Positions 16,339 to 25,297 are shown, numbered from the stretch's first letter. The stretch: 40,665 nt of DNA from Balneolaceae bacterium (GCA_007694095.1 RECI01000102.1:1-40665); one strand, 5' to 3'. The notes: generated by a model from the letters alone, not told the origin. Numbers and translations: made by a program.

Positions 16339-18747
16339 CTAAAATGAATGACCGATTCCAAAACTGAAATACATCAATTTGTTGTTAAACCATCCTACTT
16401 CAAGGTCGTGTGCCCTGAAGGTAAAATCAAAACGAAAAATAATGAATTCCCAATCGAGCCGAAGACCCAATCCTGTTCCAACGGCAATTTGCCGATAAAA
16501 AGAATCTAAGAAAAATTTTCCATCTCTCAGCAGGTCAACGTTATCTTCGTCACGAAATGTATTTCGTGGCCCATACCAAACGTTTCCGGCATCGGTATGC
16601 CATGCAATTTGCCATTGAGCGCCAAATATATCGTGCAAAACCACTTGCCTGAACTCTTTAAAAAGCGCAAGCTTGATTTCACCTCCCGGTATGGTTACTT
16701 CATCAGGGCTGATGCCGCCAGGACCAAGCCTGAAAGGATTCCAGCCCCTGATGTCGTTGCTTCCACCCGCAAAAAAACGTCTGTTTAAGGGGATATTTTC
16801 ACTCTGACCAATAGGTTGTGCCATCCCGGCAAATCCCCTCACCGCAAATACAGTATTTTGTGTTATTGGAATATAGCGGCGATAATCGGCAGAAATTTTG
16901 ACAAACCTGCTGTAGGATAAATCGTTAGAAGAAATACCAAAAGGGGAGGGGAGGGAGCCTTCTATTTCGCCGGGATTTACAAGATACCGGTCGAGAGCAT
17001 ATGGTATATTTCCTGCCAGTGCAATAGAATATTCGCTGAAATAACCATAATCGCGTTTAATCAAATTGGTATTCTGATTTCGGAAAATATACCGGATTAT
17101 GGATGAGAATTGGGGATTAAAGTCCTGCTCAATCCGTAAAAATTCAAAAGAGCCTTCCCCGAATTCATTGATGAGATTTTGCCTGAACTGGGCCGATGGA
17201 TTCGTATCGACAATGTCCATTTCAAGAAGGTCCACAAGGCTGGTAAAACGCCGGGAATGACGAAATTCATATCGGAGGTTGAAGCGTATATCCGAGTTAA
17301 TATCAAAAAATAACTGATTCGATTGGCTGTAGGTTAGCGCATACCGGGTACGTGCACTTTCAACCCATCTGCTGCCGGTAAAACGTGCAAACGGGAAATT
17401 GAGTCTTGGTACTGAATATTCTGCCCGAACCTCATAGCTTTGGAATATAGCTGCACCCGATGATGTTCTTCGGCCAAACTCGTCACGCGGCGAAATTTCA
17501 CTCAGTGTACGTGATGGTACATATTCAAAGCTTGTATTGATGCCAAGTGTAAAATTTTCAGCTTTTCCGAACAGATTGTTGTTATTATAATTACCGCCAA
17601 TACCTGTTCCAAAACCGTACCTTCTCATTCCAAAAAATTCTGCCCTGAGCGAATGCCGGGGTAGTGTTTGCATATCAAAATAGACCGGAATCTCCTGAAT
17701 GGAATAATCCGGAAGTGAACTGTCGCGGCTCAGGCCAAACCTGTTTATCAACACATTCCCCAAAACCTGGTATGAATTTATAGTACGTAAATAGGCGGAT
17801 TGATCGAATTTTTCACCGGGTGTAAAACGAATTTGCTCTTTAAGTAAATCAAAATGTGTCTGTGCTGCATCCTGTTTTTGAAGAGTGATCGTATAACCGG
17901 GCAATGTGTAGGGTTCACCTTCCAGAATTTGCTCATCATCAAAACTATTTTCACCCTCAGGGCCTAATAGATTAACATAAACATTTCCGAATGTGTAGAT
18001 TTCACCCGGACGAATAGTAAATAAAACATCCAGTTCATTCTGATTGTCGGTGCTTTTTTTTAGCAAAGCCCTGACAGAATCTCTTTGAATGGAAGCATAC
18101 CCGTGATTTTTTAGAAAGTTGATGATTCTTGTCTGCTCTTCCCGAAGCTCCTGTGCACGGTAATCACTACGATAACTGAAAGTTGAATCGTTCAGTCGCC
18201 GTCCTGAAAAATTGCTTTGACGGAAAAAATTGTTTCTAATTGATTCATCATCAAATTCCGGTAACCCGGTATATGAAATGGATTTTATGCGTGAAGACGG
18301 GCCCTCCCGGATTAAAAAAGAGACTTCATACCTGTTATTTCTGAATTCAATGATATTTGTATCTACTTCGGCTTCAAAAAAACCAAGATTTTCATAGTAC
18401 AGTCTGATGCGATCGATATCATTCGAAACAACATCCCGGTCCAGTAATCGCGGTTCTTCGCCTACACCAAAAACCTGCCATATATAATACCATGGTGTAA
18501 ACCGGCGAATGCCCAAAAATTCCCGGTTGCTGCGTGTCCTTACAAGGGTTGCCAAAGAACGGGCTGATACATTATTATTGCCTGTAAAACGGACCCTGCG
18601 AACAACTTCCATCTCGTCTTCAGAAATCTCTTCTATATTATTCCGGCTTGATTGTCCTGAGGTAGTTTCAGGTAAACCCAGGCAAATGGTTAAGAAAAGA
18701 AGCGGAAGAACGAGATATTTCACGCAGTCTATAGATTGTGAAAACAA
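16339..18747 (-). CDS. BamA/TamA-family outer-membrane protein (POTRA + barrel)
   Basis: An 802-aa Omp85-family protein. A signal peptide is followed by POTRA-like repeats: RRVRFTGNNNVSARSLATLV, SFLIREGPSSRIKSISYTGLP, and a segment with VLFTIRPGEIYTFGNVYVNL. The 16-strand-type surface-antigen barrel (about 400-802) contains RRFFAGGSNDIRGW, matching the conserved lid-loop R-G-W region, and ends in a C-terminal Phe. Members insert or translocate outer-membrane proteins; this is probably a second paralogue and not the essential BamA. The TTG at 18747 is the longest start. A GTG at 18723, giving MKYLVLPLLFL, makes a cleaner signal peptide, and a TACTTTGG promoter-like core just upstream (near 18761-18768) would leave a leader only for that shorter form. 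Confidence 0.85.
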   Translation of the reverse strand: MFSQSIDCVKYLVLPLLFLTICLGLPETTSGQSSRNNIEEISEDEMEVVRRVRFTGNNNVSARSLATLVRTRSNREFLGIRRFTPWYYIWQVFGVGEEPRLLDRDVVSNDIDRIRLYYENLGFFEAEVDTNIIEFRNNRYEVSFLIREGPSSRIKSISYTGLPEFDDESIRNNFFRQSNFSGRRLNDSTFSYRSDYRAQELREEQTRIINFLKNHGYASIQRDSVRALLKKSTDNQNELDVLFTIRPGEIYTFGNVYVNLLGPEGENSFDDEQILEGEPYTLPGYTITLQKQDAAQTHFDLLKEQIRFTPGEKFDQSAYLRTINSYQVLGNVLINRFGLSRDSSLPDYSIQEIPVYFDMQTLPRHSLRAEFFGMRRYGFGTGIGGNYNNNNLFGKAENFTLGINTSFEYVPSRTLSEISPRDEFGRRTSSGAAIFQSYEVRAEYSVPRLNFPFARFTGSRWVESARTRYALTYSQSNQLFFDINSDIRFNLRYEFRHSRRFTSLVDLLEMDIVDTNPSAQFRQNLINEFGEGSFEFLRIEQDFNPQFSSIIRYIFRNQNTNLIKRDYGYFSEYSIALAGNIPYALDRYLVNPGEIEGSLPSPFGISSNDLSYSRFVKISADYRRYIPITQNTVFAVRGFAGMAQPIGQSENIPLNRRFFAGGSNDIRGWNPFRLGPGGISPDEVTIPGGEIKLALFKEFRQVVLHDIFGAQWQIAWHTDAGNVWYGPRNTFRDEDNVDLLRDGKFFLDSFYRQIAVGTGLGLRLDWEFIIFRFDFTFRAHDLEVGWFNNKLMYFSFGIGHSF

Positions 18748-18877
18748 TTTAGTCTTGCTGCCAAAGTAGTGATCATACGATCAGCAAATGTTTACAGTTT
18801 CTTAATAAACAGTCTTATTATTTGACAGATATACCTGAAACGGCTTTCACTAATTAAAATTATTAAGAGATAACGGT

Positions 18878-19132
18878 TTAAACATCATCGTAGTCGAATC
18901 CTTCATCCTCTTCACCGTGAAAGAAATCTTCTTTTCTGATGTAATCAGGCCAGATGTCTTCTATTCCTTCGTAGATGGTTTCCTCTCCCTCTTCAATTTC
19001 ATCAAGTTCGTATAGATTATTAATGGCTTGCTGGGGCAACCCATTGCGTTCTGCCCATTCAATGAGTTCCTCCCGTGTTGCAGGGAAGGGTGCTTCATCC
19101 AATGCAGCGGCTAATTCTACGGTCCAGATCAT
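18878..19132 (-). CDS. DUF2795-family acidic small protein
   Basis: 84 aa, matching a small conserved family of Bacteroidota and relatives (DUF2795). It has a WT.ELA..L start, PFPATREELIEWAERNG, a short helical middle and the closing EDIWPDYIRKEDFFHGEEDE. The fold is thought to be a small helical domain; no function is known. It is strongly acidic at the C-terminus, which suggests a soluble cytoplasmic protein. It is transcribed alone, divergently from tatA, with a TAATTTTG promoter core 90 nt upstream. Confidence 0.8.
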   Translation of the reverse strand: MIWTVELAAALDEAPFPATREELIEWAERNGLPQQAINNLYELDEIEEGEETIYEGIEDIWPDYIRKEDFFHGEEDEGFDYDDV

Positions 19133-19222
19133 ATGCGAAATTATTTTAGATTATTTTTTTCTGTTATTGATTTCTGATTGTATTAAACTGTTGTTTCAGA
19201 AGATATGCAAATAAAAAGCATG

Positions 19223-19230
19223 CAAAATTA
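19223..19230 (-). promoter_or_regulatory. Candidate -7 element for the DUF2795 gene
   Basis: Read on the minus strand, TAATTTTG followed by C matches the Bacteroidota TAnnTTTG(C) -7 core. It lies 90 nt before the ATG at 19132. I found no clear TTTG -33 box at the usual distance. A related TATCTTGG on the plus strand (19275-19282) could serve tatA, which starts 44 nt further on. Confidence 0.3.
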
Positions 19231-19326
19231 CAACATTTTTTTCAACTACTGTAATAGGTGTAGGAAATATTTTTTATCTTGGCACTGTTACATAATTAAT
19301 AAATCAATTAAATAAAGGATTATTGT

Positions 19327-19551
19327 ATGAGTATGCCAGGCGGTTTTGAATGGATTATTATTGTTCTCGTAATTCTGCTTTTCTTCGGTGCCAAAAGAAT
19401 TCCTGAATTAGCCCGCGGTCTGGGTAAGGGTATACAGGAATTCAGGAAAGCTTCAGATGACATAAAAAAAGAAATTGACAAGGGAAAGGATGATATTGAC
19501 GAAGCAACCAGATATAAAGAAAAAGAAACAGCAGGAAAACCAGAAAATTAA
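19327..19551 (+). CDS. tatA: Twin-arginine translocase subunit TatA/E
   Basis: A 74-aa TatA-type protein. A short N-terminal membrane helix (WIIIVLVILLFFG) is followed by the hinge FGAKRIPELARGLGKGI and an amphipathic helix with the FRK segment, then a charged tail. This is the normal length and layout. TatA subunits oligomerise to move folded proteins across the inner membrane together with TatC, which is not in the window. AAAGGA precedes the ATG at a suitable distance. It begins a plus-strand operon with gatA, 13 nt downstream. Confidence 0.93.
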   Translation: MSMPGGFEWIIIVLVILLFFGAKRIPELARGLGKGIQEFRKASDDIKKEIDKGKDDIDEATRYKEKETAGKPEN

Positions 19552-19564
19552 TCAGCGATTTTAA

Positions 19565-21085
19565 ATGAATAATCTGCTCTCTGTCCAGGAGCAACTTAAG
19601 TCCGGGAAATTAAACCTGAGGGACATCTCAGATAATTACATTCAGACAATTAAAGATAAGAACCCGGAAATTAATGCAATTGTCCATTTTGATGAAGATG
19701 AGGTGAGGCGCGAAGCTTCACGTATTCAAAAAAAAATTGATGATGGCTTAGCCGGAAATCTTGCTGGAAGTGTTATTGCAATTAAGGATGTTATCTGTGA
19801 AAAAGGCAAAAAAGTTACCTGTGCAAGCCACATTCTCCACAACTTTGAAAGTGTTTATGATGCAACTGTCATAAAAAAACTCAGACATGAAGACGCTCTT
19901 TTTATCGGGCGAACAAACATGGATGAGTTTGCAATGGGCTCTTCGACAGAAAATTCGATTTATGGGCCATCTAAAAATCCCGTTAATACTTCGCATGTAA
20001 CGGGTGGTTCCAGCGGGGGAAGCGGTGCTGCGGTTGCAGCAGGCATGTGTGATGTGGCGCTTGGTTCCGATACAGGAGGCTCAATCAGGCAACCGGCTTC
20101 CTATTGTGGTGTAGTTGGATTGAAACCAACATACAGCCGTGTTTCCCGATACGGACTTGTTGCCTATGCATCATCGTTTGATTGTATCGGGCCATTTGCA
20201 AATAATGTTACCGATGCCGCACTCATTCTTCAAACAATTGCCGGACATGATGAAATGGACAATTCCTCATCTACTGTCCATGTGGATGATTATGTTTCAG
20301 CAATTGCTGAAGATGCCGGTAATCTTCGCATTGGTGTTCCCGCTGAATATTTCGGAGAAGGGCTTGACGAAGATGTGAGAAATATTGTAGAGGAAAAACT
20401 TGAGCAGCTTCAGAAAAAAAATGTAACACTGGTGCCTGTAAATCTTCCGCACATGAAGTATGGAATTGCCACCTACTACATCCTTGCTACTGCGGAAGCA
20501 TCGAGTAACCTGGCACGTTATGATGGCATTCGCTTCGGGCACAGGGCAAATTTTAAAAATGTGGAAGTAGAACTCAGCGAAGAAAAAGCCGCGCTTCAGA
20601 AAGAACTGAAAAACGGGAACTCTTCATCTCTGGATAAAGCTTTTGCCACAATCGATTCACCGCTGATTCGCCTGTATAAAAAATCACGAACGGAAGGTTT
20701 TGGAACCGAAGTTAAGCGAAGAATCCTTCTTGGAACCTATGTTCTCAGTGCCGGATATTATGATGCTTACTATGCAAAAGCACAAAGAGTAAGAAGGCTG
20801 ATCAAGCAGGATTTTGAAGATGCATTCCGCAATGTCGATGTGATTGTATCGCCTACAGCTCCAACTACAGCTTTTAAACTTGGCGAAAACATGGATGACC
20901 CTCTCCAGATGTACCTGAATGATGTTTACACCATATCAGCCAATCTTGCAGGAATATGTGGTATTAGTGTGCCGGCCGGGACACACCCGAACGGGCTTCC
21001 TGTAGGTATACAGTTTATGGGTAATGTATTCAGGGAAATTGACATCCTGAGGGCAGCCAAACGCCTTGAATCCCTTCAACAATAA
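19565..21085 (+). CDS. gatA: Asp-tRNA(Asn)/Glu-tRNA(Gln) amidotransferase subunit A
   Basis: A 506-aa amidase-signature protein with the catalytic Ser-cis-Ser-Lys set: Lys74 (VIAIKDV), Ser149 in the GGSSGGSGAAVAAG block and Ser173 in GSDTGGSIRQP. The GatA hallmarks TNMDEFAMGSSTENS and LKPTYSRVSRYGLVAYASS separate it from general amidases. As part of GatCAB it frees ammonia from glutamine to amidate Glu-tRNA(Gln) or Asp-tRNA(Asn) in the cytoplasm. gatB and gatC are absent here, a split arrangement that is common in this group. It sits between tatA and an SDR gene with 13- and 11-nt gaps, so the three are probably cotranscribed. Confidence 0.95.
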   Translation: MNNLLSVQEQLKSGKLNLRDISDNYIQTIKDKNPEINAIVHFDEDEVRREASRIQKKIDDGLAGNLAGSVIAIKDVICEKGKKVTCASHILHNFESVYDATVIKKLRHEDALFIGRTNMDEFAMGSSTENSIYGPSKNPVNTSHVTGGSSGGSGAAVAAGMCDVALGSDTGGSIRQPASYCGVVGLKPTYSRVSRYGLVAYASSFDCIGPFANNVTDAALILQTIAGHDEMDNSSSTVHVDDYVSAIAEDAGNLRIGVPAEYFGEGLDEDVRNIVEEKLEQLQKKNVTLVPVNLPHMKYGIATYYILATAEASSNLARYDGIRFGHRANFKNVEVELSEEKAALQKELKNGNSSSLDKAFATIDSPLIRLYKKSRTEGFGTEVKRRILLGTYVLSAGYYDAYYAKAQRVRRLIKQDFEDAFRNVDVIVSPTAPTTAFKLGENMDDPLQMYLNDVYTISANLAGICGISVPAGTHPNGLPVGIQFMGNVFREIDILRAAKRLESLQQ

Positions 21086-21096
21086 AAACATTTTCA

Positions 21097-21864
21097 TTGA
21101 ATCGCGTAAAAAACAAATGGGTTTTGATTACCGGTGCCACTTCCGGTATTGGGAAAGCCTCTGCTGAACTTTTTGCCGCATCGGGTGCCAATCTTGTAAT
21201 TACCGGCAGGAGGGAAGACAGGCTGGCCGAACTAAAGGAGAAACTCGCATCAAAATTTAACATCAGCATCGAAATGTATTGCTTTGATGTACGAGACCGG
21301 GATGCATGCAAAGAGTGCATAGATTCTCTCAAAAATCCGGTTGATATCCTCTTGAACAATGCCGGACTTTCAGCGGGCCTGGATCCTGTTGATAGTGCTG
21401 ACTTTGAAGACTGGGACAGGATGATTGACACCAATATCAAGGGTTTGTTATCCATGACACGTTTTGTTTCAGAAAAAATGCGTGAAAGAAATGAGGGGCA
21501 TATAATTAATATAGGCTCAATTGCAGGTTATGAGGTGTATCCGGGAGGTTCTGTCTACTGTGGAACCAAACATGCCGTTAAAGCGATTACACAGGGAGCC
21601 AAAATGGATCTTACGGGGACAAATATCAGGGTGAGTGCGGTATCGCCGGGAATGGTGGAAACTGAATTCAGTGAAGTCCGTTTTCACGGAGATAAGGAAA
21701 AAGCAACGAAAGTATATCAAAACCTGGAACCTCTCACAGCTGAAGACATAGCCGAAATTATTCTTTTTACAGCGAACAGACCCCCGCATGTAAACATTCT
21801 CGACACGATTGTTTTCCCTGTTCATCAATCTTCAGCTACAATTGTTTACAGGTCAAAAGATTAG
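21097..21864 (+). CDS. Short-chain dehydrogenase (YdfG-like NADP oxidoreductase)
   Basis: A 255-aa classical SDR. TGATSGIG (12-19) binds the cofactor, GRRED after strand 2 suggests NADP(H), and LNNAG (86-90), Ser141, Tyr154 and Lys158 complete the active site. The segments SVYCGTKHAVKAITQG and VSPGMVETEFSEVRF match the YdfG/serine-3-dehydrogenase subgroup, which reduces 3-hydroxy acids and malonic semialdehyde. The substrate here is not provable. The start appears to be TTG at 21097, since the nucleotide-binding motif begins eight codons later and no ATG precedes it. It follows gatA by 11 nt. Confidence 0.88.
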   Translation: MNRVKNKWVLITGATSGIGKASAELFAASGANLVITGRREDRLAELKEKLASKFNISIEMYCFDVRDRDACKECIDSLKNPVDILLNNAGLSAGLDPVDSADFEDWDRMIDTNIKGLLSMTRFVSEKMRERNEGHIINIGSIAGYEVYPGGSVYCGTKHAVKAITQGAKMDLTGTNIRVSAVSPGMVETEFSEVRFHGDKEKATKVYQNLEPLTAEDIAEIILFTANRPPHVNILDTIVFPVHQSSATIVYRSKD

Positions 21865-21984
21865 TTTTTATCTTCTCTGATTCTGGAAAAAGTAATTCAG
21901 ATTAACAGAAACTTTAAAAACCTAACCCGGATAAACCGGCTCATTGACAGAGATATCGGGACAGATGTGTTAACGAATTTCCCG

Positions 21985-22161
21985 CAAAGTGATCCCTTCG
22001 GGGCAAATCACAAATTCCAAATTCCAAAATGTTGGTATCATTTTTGTTTAGCTTTTTTGGTATATCGAGGTCAAAATTGTTAGATGAGAATGTTTGAAAT
22101 TTGGTGCTTGGATTTTGAAATTTCTGCCATATTTAGCCATAATTTAAATTTAAAGACACTA
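21985..22161. repeat. Intergenic element, family 1, copy A
   Basis: Part of the roughly 310-bp gap between the SDR and M28 genes. A core at 22008-22110 aligns without gaps to 38417-38519 over 103 nt at about 80% identity by hand count. It opens with tandem AAATTCC blocks and closes with TGTTTGAAATTTGGTGCTTG (22091-22110). The left flank CAAAGTGATCCCTTCGGGGC (21985-22004) reappears in reverse complement at the right side of the 38.5-kb copy. A further shared AGACACTAT lies at 22153-22161, 13 nt before the M28 start, so the element makes up most of that gene's leader. Confidence 0.7.
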
Positions 22162-22174
22162 TAAAAGGCGGGTA

Positions 22175-23149
22175 ATGCGAAGCAAAAAACTTTTGTATTT
22201 AGCAGCGGCTGTTTTCCTATTGATTGCAGGTTGCAAAAGCGATCCGGATTTCATGTTTAGCGATCAGGGCAGGTTTGTTCCTGAATTCTCATCTGAGCGT
22301 GCATTTCAATACATAGAAGAACAGGTTAATTTTGGACCGAGAGTACCCAACACCGAAGCGCACCGTGAGGCCATTCAATATTTCAACCGTCATTTTCGCG
22401 AAACTGCAGGAAACAGGTCGGTTTATGTTCAATCCTTTCAACGGGTAGTCTACGGAGATACACTGAATCTGTACAACCTGGTTGCCTCATTTGCCCCTGA
22501 GAAAAGCGACCGTATTCTGCTGGCTGCACATTGGGATTCCAGGCCCAGGGGAGAAGAAGACCCGGTTAATCCTGACCTGCCAATTCCCGGTGCCGATGAC
22601 GGTGCAAGCGGTGTTGGAGTGCTTATGGAATTTGCGAACATTTTTGCTGAACACGAGTTGCCAATCGGAGTGGATATCATCCTTTTTGATGGAGAAGATT
22701 ATGGTGAAGAAGGTGACCTGGATAACTATTTTTTAGGCTCACGCCACTGGGGAAACAACCCGCCGGTACCAGGATACAGCCCGCGCTTTGGAATACTTCT
22801 CGATATGGTTGGCGGACAAAATGCAACCTTTCCAAAAGAAGGGTATTCGATGAGGTTCGCTCCGCGCCTTGTTGATGAAATCTGGTCAATAGGCCGTGAA
22901 TTCGGGCATACAAACCTGTTTCTAAATGAAAGGGGCGGAATGATTGCAGACGATCACATTATCGTTGAGCAACTCACGGGAATACCGATGATTAACATAA
23001 TTCATCATCGTGTTGACCCAACTGGCCAGGTTCGTTTTCCACCCTACTGGCATACCCAAAATGATAACCTGGATATCATCGACAGAAATGTACTGCAGGC
23101 AGTAGGTGACGTTCTCCTTGAGCTCATTTACAACCGAATACCAACATAA
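22175..23149 (+). CDS. M28-family lipoprotein, glutaminyl cyclase-like
   Basis: 324 aa. A clear lipoprotein signal has lipobox IAGC with Cys20. The mature enzyme belongs to the M28/type II glutaminyl-peptide cyclotransferase fold: AAHWDSRP (117-124), GADDGASGVG with the probable zinc ligand Asp142, FDGEDYGEEGD with Glu174, GSRHW, the DDH segment at 259-261 and PPYWHTQNDNLD with His293. The HWDSRP..GADDGASG..DGEDYG order is that of periplasmic Bacteroidota glutaminyl cyclases, which convert N-terminal Gln of exported proteins to pyroglutamate. An aminopeptidase role is the alternative. It is membrane-anchored in the cell envelope. It is a single gene flanked on both sides by family 1 intergenic elements. 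Confidence 0.88.
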   Translation: MRSKKLLYLAAAVFLLIAGCKSDPDFMFSDQGRFVPEFSSERAFQYIEEQVNFGPRVPNTEAHREAIQYFNRHFRETAGNRSVYVQSFQRVVYGDTLNLYNLVASFAPEKSDRILLAAHWDSRPRGEEDPVNPDLPIPGADDGASGVGVLMEFANIFAEHELPIGVDIILFDGEDYGEEGDLDNYFLGSRHWGNNPPVPGYSPRFGILLDMVGGQNATFPKEGYSMRFAPRLVDEIWSIGREFGHTNLFLNERGGMIADDHIIVEQLTGIPMINIIHHRVDPTGQVRFPPYWHTQNDNLDIIDRNVLQAVGDVLLELIYNRIPT

Positions 23150-23177
23150 AAAATGGTAAGCCTGTAAAATAGGTTTT

Positions 23178-23427
23178 ACCTGATTAAGCTTTAGACTTCC
23201 AAATTCCAGGCACCAAATTCCAAGCATCAAATTCCAAGCATCAAATTCCAAATTCCAAACTGGAAACCATTTGGTTTTATCACCCGGTGCTATGCGCACT
23301 ACAATCAAGCGATACATAAATTAGCCCGGGATTAAAAATCCTTTTTGTAATTTGTGTTCAAACTTTAGCTCAATAAACGTTTGAAATTTGGTGCTTGGAA
23401 TTTGGAATTTCTGGCTTAAGCGGGCCA
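23178..23427. repeat. Intergenic element, family 1, copy B, with tandem 14-mers
   Basis: Fills most of the 330-bp gap before prmA. The left half has a 14-nt unit CCAAGCATCAAATT twice in tandem (23220-23247), then CCAAATTCCAAAC. The right half has GTTTGAAATTTGGTGCTTGG (from 23379) and GAATTTGGAATTTC, which are inverted relative to the left half. The outer ends ACCTGATTAAGC (from 23178) and GCTTAAGCGGGCCAGG (from 23414) are imperfect inverted repeats. The left end also resembles the ends of the family 2 elements, down to TTAGACTTCC. Confidence 0.65.
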
Positions 23428-23479
23428 GGATAAAGTAAACTTCAACGTCACAATATTATCTCTTCAACAAACGAACAAA

Positions 23480-24337
23480 ATGAAATACCTCAAATTCAAC
23501 TTTACCATCCCTGAACACCTACAGGAGTACTTCATCGCCGAGCTGATGGATCTCGATTTTTATGGGTTCGAACAATTTGATGAAAGGATGGAGGCGTATG
23601 TTGAACAAAGAAGGTATAATGATAGCCACCGGGAATTTATTGAACAGCTTGTATCGATTTTCCCGGATGTCTCTTTTTCGGAGGAAGAGGAAATAGAAGA
23701 ACAGAACTGGAATCAAACCTGGGAACAGTCAATTCAACCGCAGAGAATCGGCAGATTTTTGGTGAAGCCAACCTGGTCATCAGAAGTGGCTTCTGATGAC
23801 CAAATCCTTCTTGAAATTGACCCAAAAATGTCATTTGGGACTGGGTATCACCCTACTACCCGCCTTATTCTCCGTGAACTTGGAAAAATGCCCCTCAAAG
23901 GGAAAAAAGTGATGGATGCAGGTACGGGCACGGGAATTCTCGCAATTGCGGCCATAAAACTTGGGGCAGCGTATGCAATTGGTTTTGATACAGACCCATG
24001 GAGCAAGGATAACGCATTTGAAAATACATTGATCAATGATGTTCAGGACAGGATAGTGATTCGTTTTGGCGGGATTGAACAGGTAAGCCCGGAGGATTTA
24101 TTTGACATTTCACTTGCCAATATCAATCGTAATGTAATTTTGGAAATCATACCATTTTTAGTGGCACATACAAATATCGGCGGACAAATTTGCATATCCG
24201 GGCTGCTGTATAGCGATGAAGATATCATACGGGCAAAACTATCAGATCAACCGGTAAATATTCTCAACGTTGAACGGGAGGAAGAATGGATTCTTTTTCG
24301 CTTTGAAAAAATTGATACCATATCAGGACTGTCATGA
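23480..24337 (+). CDS. prmA: Ribosomal protein L11 methyltransferase
   Basis: A 285-aa PrmA. An N-terminal ferredoxin-like substrate-recognition domain (about 1-65) is joined by a linker to the methyltransferase domain. PKMSFGTGYHPTTRL (115-129) is the family signature, VMDAGTGTGILAIAA (144-158) is the SAM motif I, FDTDPW the acidic loop, and DISLANINRNV matches the N-I-L-type motif near the active site. It trimethylates L11 in the cytoplasm. Its last four bases overlap the ATG of the ppx gene (ATGA), so the two are translationally coupled. Confidence 0.93.
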   Translation: MKYLKFNFTIPEHLQEYFIAELMDLDFYGFEQFDERMEAYVEQRRYNDSHREFIEQLVSIFPDVSFSEEEEIEEQNWNQTWEQSIQPQRIGRFLVKPTWSSEVASDDQILLEIDPKMSFGTGYHPTTRLILRELGKMPLKGKKVMDAGTGTGILAIAAIKLGAAYAIGFDTDPWSKDNAFENTLINDVQDRIVIRFGGIEQVSPEDLFDISLANINRNVILEIIPFLVAHTNIGGQICISGLLYSDEDIIRAKLSDQPVNILNVEREEEWILFRFEKIDTISGLS

Positions 24338-25251
24338 ATTTGAAAAGCTCTATCGATATAGGTACCAATTCGGTACTGCTGCTTGTATGTGAAATGGAGA
24401 ATGGAATTATCAATGTTTTACATGAGAAGCAATCGGTTCCCCGGCTTGGCAAAGGGGTGGATGTTGAAAAAAAACTTCATCCTGAAAGTTGTAAAAGAGT
24501 TATGAATGTGTTGAGGGATTATCGGCAATTTTTGAATTCGATTGAATCAGGACTTGCTGAATATGCTGTTGTGACAGCAACAAGTGCTGTTCGGGATGCC
24601 GGGAATCGTGACGATTTTATCAAGCTGGTGAAAAAAGAGACCGGCTGGGATATCAGGCTATTGAGCGGTGCAGAAGAAGCTCAGATCACATACATAGGTG
24701 GATTGAGTGTACTTGAACACCGGCAATCGAACGGAAACCTGGTCATCGATATCGGGGGCGGCAGCACGGAAATTTCTTATGGGAAAGGTTATAAGCTGAT
24801 TCAGGCAAACTCAGTGGATATGGGAAGTGTCCGTTTTACGGAACGGTTGTTTAAAAATGATCCGCCATCACCGCATGAAATTCAAAATGCCCGTTCAGAA
24901 ATAAGGAAGTTATTGTTAAGCCTTGAAAAACCGCATGGAGATTTCGATGTGATTGGTGTTGCGGGAACGGTAACATCATTAGCTGCTATTCATTATAATT
25001 TAACTGATTACAATACCAACCACTTGAATAGCAGCATTTTAAGACGTGATACCTTGAATAATTCGATTGATGAGTTTTCGAAAATGCAATATCTTACGAT
25101 TGAAAATAAATACCCGGAATTTATGACCGGACGGGGAGAGGTAATTCTCGCAGGCGCCCTAATACTGGATGAGATCTTATCCTGGTGCGGAAGAGATTTC
25201 TGTCTCGTTTCAACTGGCGGCATACGTCATGGAATCATTTTGAACGGATAA
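24334..25251 (+). CDS. Ppx/GppA-family phosphatase (exopolyphosphatase-like)
   Basis: A 305-aa sugar-kinase/actin-fold phosphatase. SIDIGTNSVLLLV (6-18) is the first phosphate-binding loop, TSAVRDAGN and GAEEAQITYIGG are Ppx/GppA blocks, VIDIGGGSTEIS is the second loop, and DMGSVRFTERLF and VAGTVTSLAA follow. The length is that of the short, two-domain form lacking the C-terminal HD-like extension of E. coli Ppx. It would hydrolyse polyphosphate or (p)ppGpp-related pentaphosphate in the cytoplasm; which one is not decidable. It overlaps prmA by 4 nt. Confidence 0.88.
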   Translation: MNLKSSIDIGTNSVLLLVCEMENGIINVLHEKQSVPRLGKGVDVEKKLHPESCKRVMNVLRDYRQFLNSIESGLAEYAVVTATSAVRDAGNRDDFIKLVKKETGWDIRLLSGAEEAQITYIGGLSVLEHRQSNGNLVIDIGGGSTEISYGKGYKLIQANSVDMGSVRFTERLFKNDPPSPHEIQNARSEIRKLLLSLEKPHGDFDVIGVAGTVTSLAAIHYNLTDYNTNHLNSSILRRDTLNNSIDEFSKMQYLTIENKYPEFMTGRGEVILAGALILDEILSWCGRDFCLVSTGGIRHGIILNG

Positions 25252-25297
25252 CTTTTCATTGTTCTGCCATAATTTTTCCCTGGTGTCGCAGACACAA

